In this document: positions 13,833 through 19,796 of the stretch, piece after piece
How the letters are laid out: every line of letters begins with the position of its first letter
How positions within the stretch are numbered: the stretch's first letter is position 1
DNA from: Phascolarctobacterium sp.
GTDB taxonomy: Bacteria; Bacillota; Negativicutes; Acidaminococcales; Acidaminococcaceae
Length of the DNA: 19,796 nucleotides
Assembly (NCBI GenBank): GCA_019417125.1
Contig: DXVZ01000108.1
Coordinates: forward strand, 1 to 19,796
Reading direction: 5' to 3'
The notes under the pieces: model-generated
Database searches by the model: none
The model's input: the letters and a program-made list of their open reading frames with translations, nothing else
Told to the model about the DNA's origin: nothing
Program-made: the position numbers and the translations under genes

Positions 13833-14960
13833 ATGCAGAATAAGAAACTTGCCTTTGGCATGATGCGTTTACCTTTGCTTGACGATAACCCCGAACATGT
13901 TGATTTGGAAAAGACCTGCGAAATGGTAGATACGTTTTTGCAAAAAGGCTACACCTATTTTGATACCAGTTATGTTTACCATAACGCCAAAAGCGAAGAA
14001 TTTACCCGCAAAGCGCTGGTAGAACGCCACCCGCGCGAGAGCTTTACGCTTGCTACTAAATTGCCTACCTGGGCGATTAAAAGCGAAGCCGATGTGGAAA
14101 GAATTTTTAACGAGCAGCTGCAAAACTGCGGCGTAGAATTTTTTGATTACTACCTCGTCCACAATTTAAACAGCTTCTTTTACGACCACAATGCCGTGCC
14201 TAACCGCGCCTTTGAAATTTTAGGCGAATATAAAAAAGCAGGCAAAATTAAACACCTAGGCTTTTCCTTCCACGATGCTCCGGAAATTTTGGACCGCATC
14301 TTAACGGAACACCCCGATGTTGACTTTGTGCAGATTGCCTTTAACTATTACGATTATTCCGCAGCCTGGGTACAGGCTAAAAACTGCTACGACGTTATCC
14401 GCCGCCACGGCAAACTGGTTAACATTATGGAACCGGTTAAAGGCGGCCTGCTGGCTCATCCGCCCAAAGCGCTGTTTGAACAGATGCAGGCTAAACGCCC
14501 TGGCATGACCCCTGCCGCATGGGCACTGCGTTTTGCTGCAGAACAGGAAGGCGTGCTGGCAATTCTTTCCGGCATGTCTACAGTGGAACAGGTTTTGGAA
14601 AACACCGCGCTGATGGAAGACCCCGAGTCGCTGACCGAAGAAGAAAAGCAGATGCTTATCGACAGCGCGCCGCTGTACAGGGAAATGGGCCCGCTGCATG
14701 TTAAAGATTTCAGTATTTACGACGGCGTTGCCAAAAACGGCTTGCCGCTGGCGGCGATGCTGGAAAGCTACAACTCCTGGCTGCTGCAAAAAAGCTATGG
14801 CGTAGATATCTGCGCGGAGCTGTGCTATTACTTTGGCCCGTATGACAGAAGTGGCGTTAAAGGCAGCTGGGTAGAAGAACCGGTTATCGACAAAGACGGC
14901 AACGACATTACCGCCCTTGTTAAAGAAGCGGAAGCCTACTTCCTGTCTTTTATTGCGTAA
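13833..14960 (+). CDS. Aldo/keto reductase without the C-terminal Fe-S domain
   Basis: 375 aa. The TIM-barrel aldo/keto reductase core has the whole catalytic tetrad: D44 and Y49 (YFDTSYVYHN), K76 (ATKLP) and H110 (YYLVHNLN); NAD(P)H-dependent carbonyl reduction is expected. By overall length and the KHLGFSFHD and NIMEPVKGG segments it belongs to the clostridial group that normally ends in a cysteine-rich 4Fe-4S region. Here that region (after about residue 285) has only scattered cysteines (DICAELC) and no cluster motif. ATG 13833 has a strong GGAGG RBS. The Fe-S-bearing relative follows 33 bases downstream, so the two may work together, one supplying the cluster domain the other lacks; that is speculation. 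Confidence 0.9.
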   Translation: MQNKKLAFGMMRLPLLDDNPEHVDLEKTCEMVDTFLQKGYTYFDTSYVYHNAKSEEFTRKALVERHPRESFTLATKLPTWAIKSEADVERIFNEQLQNCGVEFFDYYLVHNLNSFFYDHNAVPNRAFEILGEYKKAGKIKHLGFSFHDAPEILDRILTEHPDVDFVQIAFNYYDYSAAWVQAKNCYDVIRRHGKLVNIMEPVKGGLLAHPPKALFEQMQAKRPGMTPAAWALRFAAEQEGVLAILSGMSTVEQVLENTALMEDPESLTEEEKQMLIDSAPLYREMGPLHVKDFSIYDGVAKNGLPLAAMLESYNSWLLQKSYGVDICAELCYYFGPYDRSGVKGSWVEEPVIDKDGNDITALVKEAEAYFLSFIA

Positions 14961-14993
14961 CCAAAAATTCATCACTTATCGGGAGGGGATAAG

Positions 14994-16088
14994 TTGGAAT
15001 ACAGAACACACCCTAAAACCGGCGCGAAAATTAGCGTTATCGGTTTGGGCTCAAGCTATATCTGCGAAACGCCGGAAAAAGAAGCCGTTGCTGCTTTAAC
15101 TTACGCTTACGAAAACGGCGTTAACTACATGGATTTTGCTACGGCTGCTGCGCCAACATTTGGCTACGCCGCTAAAGCTTTTGCTTCCGTGCGCGAAAAA
15201 ATGTTTTACCAGGTGCACTTTGGCGCTAATTACGAAACTGGCGAATACGGCTGGACGACCAATCTTGACACCGTTAAACGCCAGATAGACTGGCAGCTGC
15301 GCGAGCTGGAAACCGATTACATCGACTTCGGCTTTATTCATTGCCTGGATACCGAAAGCGACTGGAACAAGTACCGCAAAAACGGCGTGCTGGATTACAT
15401 TTTAAGCCTGAAAGAACAGGGCGTTGTGCATAACATCGGCCTTTCGTCGCATACGCCTTCTGTTGTGCAAACGATTTTGGACACCGGCGTTGTTGACCAG
15501 CTGATGTTTTCCATTAACGCAGGTTACGATTACCAAAAGGGAGATTATGCCAACGGCAGCGCCAGCGAGCGTATGGCGCTTTACCGCCGCTGTGAAGCGG
15601 AAGGCGTCGGCATTTCGGTTATGAAACCGTTTTCCGGCGGACAGCTTTTAAACGCCGATACTTCTCCGTTTGGCAAAGCGCTTACAACGTACCAGTGCAT
15701 TCAGTACGCGCTGGATAAACCGGGCGTGCTTACCGTTCTGCCCGGCTTTCACAACACGGCTGACGTTAAACAGCTGCTGGGTTTCTTCAACGCTTCTGCT
15801 GAAGAACGCGATTATTCCGTTATTGGCACTTTTACGCCGAAGGACGTTACTGGCACCTGCGTTTACTGCAACCATTGCCAGCCCTGCCCGGCGGGCTTAA
15901 ATATTGGCTTAATCAACAAATACTACGATTTGGCGGTTATCGGCGACAGCATGGCGGCAGACCACTACGCAAAACTTGATAAAAAAGCTTCGGACTGCAT
16001 CGGCTGCGGCCACTGCGACAGGCGTTGCCCGTTCCATGTAAATCAAATTGAAAGAATGAAAACCATCGCTGCTTATTTTGGTAAATAA
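14994..16088 (+). CDS. Aldo/keto reductase-fold protein with two 4Fe-4S motifs, atypical active site
   Basis: 364 aa from TTG 14994, chosen because GGGAGGGG lies five bases upstream and no better start is near. The barrel begins with KISVIGLGSSYICE. The tetrad Asp (D47 in NYMDFATAAAP) and His (in DFGFIHCLD) remain. The Tyr expected five residues after the Asp is Ala (A52), and the usual Lys position (VATK in relatives) reads QVHFGA, with H75. The C-terminus carries CVYCNHCQPCP and CIGCGHCDRRCP, two ferredoxin-type 4Fe-4S binding motifs. The protein is therefore likely an electron-transfer or altered oxidoreductase rather than a standard ketone reductase. Same operon as the preceding aldo/keto reductase. 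Confidence 0.88.
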   Translation: MEYRTHPKTGAKISVIGLGSSYICETPEKEAVAALTYAYENGVNYMDFATAAAPTFGYAAKAFASVREKMFYQVHFGANYETGEYGWTTNLDTVKRQIDWQLRELETDYIDFGFIHCLDTESDWNKYRKNGVLDYILSLKEQGVVHNIGLSSHTPSVVQTILDTGVVDQLMFSINAGYDYQKGDYANGSASERMALYRRCEAEGVGISVMKPFSGGQLLNADTSPFGKALTTYQCIQYALDKPGVLTVLPGFHNTADVKQLLGFFNASAEERDYSVIGTFTPKDVTGTCVYCNHCQPCPAGLNIGLINKYYDLAVIGDSMAADHYAKLDKKASDCIGCGHCDRRCPFHVNQIERMKTIAAYFGK

Positions 16089-16128
16089 GCCAGCGCAGTA
16101 AAAACAAATATATTAAACCCTAAAAATT

Positions 16129-16169
16129 AAACCGGCGGCTGATGTAAAAAATCGGCTGCCGGTTTTTGC
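16129..16169 (+). terminator. Rho-independent terminator of the aldo/keto reductase operon
   Basis: Fifteen-bp stem, AAACCGGCGGCTGAT (16129-16143) with ATCGGCTGCCGGTTT (16151-16165), two G-U pairs, then T residues. Confidence 0.85.
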
Positions 16170-16400
16170 TGTTTGCCATCTTTCACGGTTTTACCGTTTG
16201 TTTACTCCTTGCTTATTAAATCAATAAACTCACTTAAATATTCTGCAATTTTATAAGCATAAGCCTTTTTATATTTGCCCTACGGGCTAACCACCTTTCA
16301 ACAACAATATTATATGTGGTATCTTTATAACATCATATTTAATATCAAAATTTAATTTTAATTTTTAAAAGCGCTTAATCTTTCGTCGTTAATAATTTAA
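16170..16400. other. AT-rich intergenic stretch, no intact gene
   Basis: A minus-strand open stretch of 25 codons (16279-16202) reads protein-like (KYKKAYAYKIAEYLSEFIDL) and ends in TAA but has no start codon; it could be a remnant. Nothing else is recognised. Confidence 0.4.
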
Positions 16401-16429
16401 TTCAACTAATCTATAAAAAATGCTAAAAT
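16401..16429 (+). promoter_or_regulatory. Probable extended -10 promoter of the esterase gene
   Basis: TGC followed by TAAAAT (16424-16429) with a weak TTCAAC (16401-16406) 17 bp upstream. Confidence 0.45.
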
Positions 16430-16465
16430 AATATTTGAAAAACTATCAGCAACAAGAGGCGTACT

Positions 16466-17137
16466 ATGTTTACATTTACTATGGATAACAAAAAAATAAC
16501 GGTTTATCCCGCCATGGCGGAAAACATGCCGGTAATTTATTTGACAACTTACAACGACGATGGCGGCGATGTTTATGCGCAAATTCAAAAAGGCGGTTGC
16601 CCTGATTTTACGCTGGTAACAATCAGCGGCTTGAACTGGGAGGCGGAGCTTTCGCCGTGGACGGCAGGCAGTTTGTTTAAGTACAGCGAGATGTTCACCG
16701 GCGGCGCAGACGCTTACCTGCAATTTTTAACGCAGCAGGTTATGCCGCAGGCAGAAGCACAGCTAAAGGGTGTTTTATGGCGCGGTCTTGCCGGTTATTC
16801 ACTGGCGGGGTTGTTTACAGTGTACGCATTGTACAAAACGGATTTATTCAGCCGCGCTGCGAGTATGAGCGGTTCGCTGTGGTACCCAGGCTTTAAGGAT
16901 TTTGCCCTGCAAAACGCAATGCGAAAAACGCCGCAGCATTTATATCTTTCACTGGGCGATAAGGAGGCACGCACACGTAACCAGTACCTTAAAACCGTGC
17001 AGCAGTGTACAGAAGAACTGGCTGCGCACTACCGCTGCCTTGGCGTTGATACCTTTTACGAACTTAACCCCGGCGGGCATTACCGCGATATTATTAAGCG
17101 CAGTGCCGCAGGGATAAAGTGGCTGCTAACAAGATAA
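16466..17137 (+). CDS. Alpha/beta-hydrolase esterase (esterase D/IroE-like)
   Basis: 223 aa, somewhat shorter than typical members. The nucleophile elbow is GYSLAGL with S112. The likely base is H205 (PGGHYRD) and a candidate acid is D165 (SLGDKEAR), giving a Ser-Asp-His triad. The SMSGSLWYPGF segment after the nucleophile is typical of the putative esterase family (COG2819-like), which includes siderophore-ester hydrolases. No signal peptide is seen, so it acts in the cytoplasm. ATG 16466 has an AAGAGG RBS. It is monocistronic with its own promoter and terminator. No iron-uptake gene is adjacent, so siderophore cleavage is not supported by context; a general carboxylesterase is equally possible. 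Confidence 0.8.
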   Translation: MFTFTMDNKKITVYPAMAENMPVIYLTTYNDDGGDVYAQIQKGGCPDFTLVTISGLNWEAELSPWTAGSLFKYSEMFTGGADAYLQFLTQQVMPQAEAQLKGVLWRGLAGYSLAGLFTVYALYKTDLFSRAASMSGSLWYPGFKDFALQNAMRKTPQHLYLSLGDKEARTRNQYLKTVQQCTEELAAHYRCLGVDTFYELNPGGHYRDIIKRSAAGIKWLLTR

Positions 17138-17180
17138 TTTTATATGTGCGTTTTTGGGGATAATTGCATAATATAAACTT

Positions 17181-17212
17181 AAACCCACCGTTTTACGCGG
17201 CGGGTTTATTAT
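17181..17212 (+). terminator. Rho-independent terminator after the esterase gene
   Basis: AAACCCACCG (17181-17190) pairs with CGGCGGGTTT (17198-17207) with one mismatch, followed by TATTATTTATT. Confidence 0.7.
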
Positions 17213-17391
17213 TTATTATAAATCTTGCATAAACATAGAGATGGCTTTAAGGTGAGAGTCAAAAAATGTGGCGGCTAAATTTAGGTTACTATTTTTTGAG
17301 AGCCCGGCTGCACAGCCCGGGCGGAATAGATGGAGCCACAGCATTTTGCCGAGCCGCAGAAGTATATTTCTATATTTTTATTATTGTAAAA
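17213..17391. other. Intergenic stretch with a GC-rich hairpin
   Basis: GCCCGG (17302-17307) and CCGGGC (17317-17322) can form a short hairpin in otherwise AT-rich DNA between the esterase and the converging transporter gene. It has no clear T-run, so I do not call it a terminator. Confidence 0.35.
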
Positions 17392-18255
17392 CTACGCTTT
17401 TTCGTTCCACAAAGTAAAGCCCAGTATCAGCGCGCCGCCGATAAGCTGCGTCAGCGTCATCGGTTCGCCCAGTAAAAGTACGGAAATAATTACTGCCACC
17501 AGCGGGTCGATGTAACTTAAAATAGCAGCTTCCTGGCCTGTTAAATCTTTCAGTGCGGAAAAATACAGGCAGTAGGTAACGCCGGTATGGAATAAGCCGA
17601 CCGTCAGCAGGCACGCCCAACCGAGCGTATCCAGGCCGCCTAAATTAAAGCCGCTGCTTAACGCTACATATGGCAGCAGCGTAACCATTGCCGCCAGCAG
17701 CTGCAAAATAGTGCGCTGCATACCGGCAACGTTTTTAATAAATTTATTCAGCAAAATAACGGCGGCATAAAACACCGCCGCGCCCAGCCCAAACAAAATC
17801 CCGGTGATGCCGGTAACGGTTTCGTCGCTGCCGATGCCGATAATCAGCACCAGCCCCAGCGTGGACATTACAAAACAGATAATCTGTTTGGCAGTTAAAC
17901 GCTCGTGAAATAAAAACGGCGAAGCCACGGTAACAATAACAGGCGCAAAATAGTAGCTTAAAGTCGCCGCCGAAATGGTGGTATAACGGTAAGCCTGAAA
18001 CAGCAAAATCCAGTTAATGCCCATGGCGATGCCGGAAGCCAAGAGCAGAGGCAGCTCGCGCCCTGCTTCTTTTAAATTAAGCCCTTCTTTTTTAATAAAC
18101 ACCATGTAAACGCCAATGAGAATTGCCGCCAAAACCGCGCGGTACAGCGCTAACTCGCCGCTGGTAACATTAATATTACGGGTAAAAACGCCCAGCGTGC
18201 CAAAAATCAGCATGGCGCTGCTGAGCATAAGTTTTGCAGATGCGTTTTTCTTCAT
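17392..18255 (-). CDS. EamA/DMT-superfamily transporter
   Basis: 287 aa with about ten hydrophobic helices in two repeated halves, the EamA layout (typical length 280-310). First half: KLMLSSAMLIFGTLGVFTRN, with LYRAVLAAILIGVYMVF and the AYRYTTISAATLSYYFAPVI segment. Second half: GILFGLGAAVFYAAVILLNK and LSYIDPLVAVIISVLLLGEP, the typical end of an EamA repeat. It is an inner-membrane drug/metabolite carrier; the substrate, often an amino acid or metabolite exported, is not readable. ATG 18255 has an AAAGGGA RBS. It is monocistronic, and its 5' leader contains an inverted repeat at 18289-18312. Confidence 0.9.
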   Translation of the reverse strand: MKKNASAKLMLSSAMLIFGTLGVFTRNINVTSGELALYRAVLAAILIGVYMVFIKKEGLNLKEAGRELPLLLASGIAMGINWILLFQAYRYTTISAATLSYYFAPVIVTVASPFLFHERLTAKQIICFVMSTLGLVLIIGIGSDETVTGITGILFGLGAAVFYAAVILLNKFIKNVAGMQRTILQLLAAMVTLLPYVALSSGFNLGGLDTLGWACLLTVGLFHTGVTYCLYFSALKDLTGQEAAILSYIDPLVAVIISVLLLGEPMTLTQLIGGALILGFTLWNEKA

Positions 18256-18288
18256 AGTCTTTCCCTTTCCAAAGCAAAATAATTTTGT

Positions 18289-18312
18289 AACGGCATCACT
18301 TACAGTGCCGTT
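18289..18312. repeat. Inverted repeat in the leader or operator region of the EamA gene
   Basis: Perfect arms AACGGCA (18289-18295) and TGCCGTT (18306-18312), followed on the plus strand by TTTATTTTAG. It looks like a plus-strand terminator, but no plus-strand gene precedes it. On the minus strand it would sit upstream of the transporter start as an operator or RNA hairpin. Confidence 0.5.
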
Positions 18313-18420
18313 TTATTTTAGTATATTGCTATTAGTGTAACGCCGCCCAAGCATTGTGTCAACAAACGTCGGCAAATAAAACACAAAATAAAGTTTTGCA
18401 GCAAAAATTTACTAAAACCT

Positions 18421-18449
18421 TTTGCAGTGCCTGTAAAATATGTTACAAT
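18421..18449 (+). promoter_or_regulatory. Extended -10 promoter of the permease gene
   Basis: TGT then TACAAT (18444-18449) with TTTGCA (18421-18426) 17 bp upstream. It implies transcription starting near 18456, which excludes the upstream in-frame GTG at 18427 as the translation start. Confidence 0.6.
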
Positions 18450-18492
18450 GTTTAATAATTTAATTTGCTTTTACAGAAAGGCGTTGTGCATA

Positions 18493-19602
18493 GTGCTTGC
18501 CAAAATAAAAAACTATCTGCGCAGCGACGTTGTTTTAAGCGTTTCGCTGGTGCTGGCGCTGCTTTCGTGTTTAATTGAGCCGCCAAGTTTAAACTATCTG
18601 CGCTATATTGATTTTAATACGCTCATCATGCTGTTTTGTTTAATGCTGATTATCGAAGGTCTGCGCGGGCAGAACTTTTTGCAGTTTATCGGCAGCCGCA
18701 TTTTAATTAAAGTAAAAACGCGGCGCGGCATTGTGTTTACACTGATATTTTTGTGCTTTATCGGCAGCATGTTCATTACCAACGACGTTTCGCTGATTAC
18801 CTTTGTGCCCTTTGGCATAATGATTTTGGAAATGATAAACCTGACGGACAAAATTTGCGGCACTGTAACGCTGATGACGATAGCGGCAAATTTGGGCAGC
18901 ATGTTTACGCCTATCGGCAATCCGCAGAATTTGTATTTGTTTTCGCTTTCCGGCATGGGCGTGCATAATTTTTTAGAGCTGATGTGGCTGTATACCGGGC
19001 TTGCCGCTTTTATGCTGACGCTGATTGTGCTGGTATTTTACCCTGAAGAGCATTTGCAGCTGGACATTAAAACGGAACGCCTAAAAGATAAGCGTACGGT
19101 GTATTTTTACCTGGCGCTGTTTACTTTGTGCGTGCTGACTGTTGCGCATTTTGTACCGCACCTGGTGCTTTTGGCCGTTGTTGCGGCGGCGCTGCTGTAC
19201 AAAAATAAAAAACTGTTTACGCAGATTGATTATTCGCTTTTATTGACTTTTGTATTCTTTTTTATTTTCGTCGGCAATATGAACCACGTTGCCAGTCTGC
19301 ACGATTTTATCAATAGTATTTTGGCAGGAAACGAAGTTTTAATCAGCATTGCCGTCAGCCAGGTTATAAGTAACGTGCCTGCGGCGATGCTGCTTTCCGG
19401 TTACAGTGATAACTATACCGCGCTCATTATCGGTACCAATATCGGCGGGCTGGGCACACTGATTGCGTCCATGGCAAGCCTTATTTCTTACAAACAGGTA
19501 GCTGCAAAATATCCGCATTTGCGGCGTCAGTACCTTGCCATTTTTACGGTTGACAACCTGATATTTTTAGCGGCGCTGTATGCGCTGTACGTTTATGTAT
19601 AA
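18493..19602 (+). CDS. Ion transporter superfamily permease (SLC13/ArsB/NhaD-like)
   Basis: 369 aa from GTG 18493, with AGAAAGG 11 bases before it. About ten to eleven hydrophobic segments cover the protein. The helix-loop motifs FITNDVSLITFVPFG and FTPIGNPQNLYLFSLSGMG in the first half, and NVPAAMLLSG with GTNIGGLGTLIASMASLIS in the second, are the paired re-entrant signatures of the ion transporter superfamily (arsenite ArsB, Na+/H+ NhaD, dicarboxylate carriers). It is an inner-membrane carrier; the substrate could be an anion or Na+/H+, and nothing nearby decides it. It is shorter than the usual 400-430 aa of ArsB. Own promoter and terminator; monocistronic. Confidence 0.85.
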   Translation: MLAKIKNYLRSDVVLSVSLVLALLSCLIEPPSLNYLRYIDFNTLIMLFCLMLIIEGLRGQNFLQFIGSRILIKVKTRRGIVFTLIFLCFIGSMFITNDVSLITFVPFGIMILEMINLTDKICGTVTLMTIAANLGSMFTPIGNPQNLYLFSLSGMGVHNFLELMWLYTGLAAFMLTLIVLVFYPEEHLQLDIKTERLKDKRTVYFYLALFTLCVLTVAHFVPHLVLLAVVAAALLYKNKKLFTQIDYSLLLTFVFFFIFVGNMNHVASLHDFINSILAGNEVLISIAVSQVISNVPAAMLLSGYSDNYTALIIGTNIGGLGTLIASMASLISYKQVAAKYPHLRRQYLAIFTVDNLIFLAALYALYVYV

Positions 19603-19631
19603 AAAATACCTGCCATTTTAGCAGGTATTTT
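19603..19631 (+). terminator. Rho-independent terminator after the permease gene
   Basis: Perfect 11-bp arms AAAATACCTGC (19603-19613) and GCAGGTATTTT (19621-19631) around a seven-base loop. Confidence 0.85.
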
Positions 19632-19796
19632 AAACTAAGTGTTTGATTATTGGTATTTTTTTAATTAACAAAATGGTAATTAAACTTATTATAACTACAA
19701 TAATAGCATAAACGATATTACCCAATATATTACTAAAAATAGTATATTCTTTTATATATTTGATAGTAACAGGGATATAAATCCAATGTAAAAAAT
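19632..19796. other. AT-rich window end, nothing recognised
   Basis: Very AT-rich sequence without an ORF or clear motif up to the end of the window. Confidence 0.5.

Noticed and set aside
14301..14975. 224-codon antisense frame over the first aldo/keto reductase
   Set aside because: Shadow of a gene with an intact catalytic tetrad.
16202..16279. 25-codon minus-strand protein-like fragment
   Set aside because: No start codon or RBS, and a length within chance for AT-rich DNA; kept only as a note in the gap entry.
17302..17322. Terminator for the EamA gene
   Set aside because: The hairpin lacks an adjacent T-run on either strand.

Overview
The window reads as a chromosomal segment of a strict anaerobe of the Firmicutes, possibly a Negativicute; this is an inference. 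It rests on a rubredoxin-first rubrerythrin, an iron-dependent alcohol dehydrogenase, an aldo/keto reductase carrying 4Fe-4S motifs, strong GGAGG-type ribosome sites and some GTG/TTG starts. No rRNA or species marker is present. Most genes look like ordinary chromosomal metabolism and housekeeping, with a moderately GC-rich codon style.

Layout. 42-2291 (+): a CaiB/BaiF-type CoA-transferase/racemase and a secreted M48 zinc protease, directly abutting. 2335-2910 (-): HD-domain phosphohydrolase. 3096-3647 (+): XRE-cupin regulator. 3721-4266 (-): reverse rubrerythrin with a strong promoter and a 16-bp palindromic putative operator. 4534-4839 (+): unrecognised 101-aa protein, followed by tRNA-Arg(CCT) and its terminator. 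5038-7448 (-): a four-gene operon with overlapping or abutting ends: small secreted protein, uracil-DNA-glycosylase-superfamily protein, then the two halves of a ThrE-type threonine/serine exporter. 11915-13711 (+): iron alcohol dehydrogenase and a pyroglutamyl-peptidase-I-like protein. 13833-16088 (+): two aldo/keto reductases, one with and one without iron-sulphur motifs. 16466-17137 (+): esterase. 17392-18255 (-): EamA/DMT exporter. 18493-19602 (+): ion-transporter-superfamily permease.

The special region is 7439-11827. A visibly AT-richer block is inserted between the secreted-protein operon and the divergent alcohol dehydrogenase, and it is bounded by a perfect 71-bp direct repeat. On the minus strand it carries a compact restriction-modification operon: a small XRE controller-like protein, two tandem paralogous C5-cytosine methyltransferases, and an HNH endonuclease. 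Behind the controller lies about 0.8 kb of decayed DNA with a broken gene. There is no integrase or transposase. The right repeat copy still carries the RBS and first three codons of the secreted-protein gene, so the repeat is a duplication of the host intergenic region. This fits the long-target-duplication insertions described for restriction-modification genes in Helicobacter. Two C5 methyltransferases with one nuclease suggest an asymmetric recognition site. The operon points, without a visible terminator, into the host operon.

Several enzymes appear to have altered active sites: the CoA-transferase lacks the catalytic Asp, the pyroglutamyl peptidase has Asp for Glu, and the Fe-S aldo/keto reductase lacks the usual Tyr and Lys. 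These are the next most interesting observations after the island.
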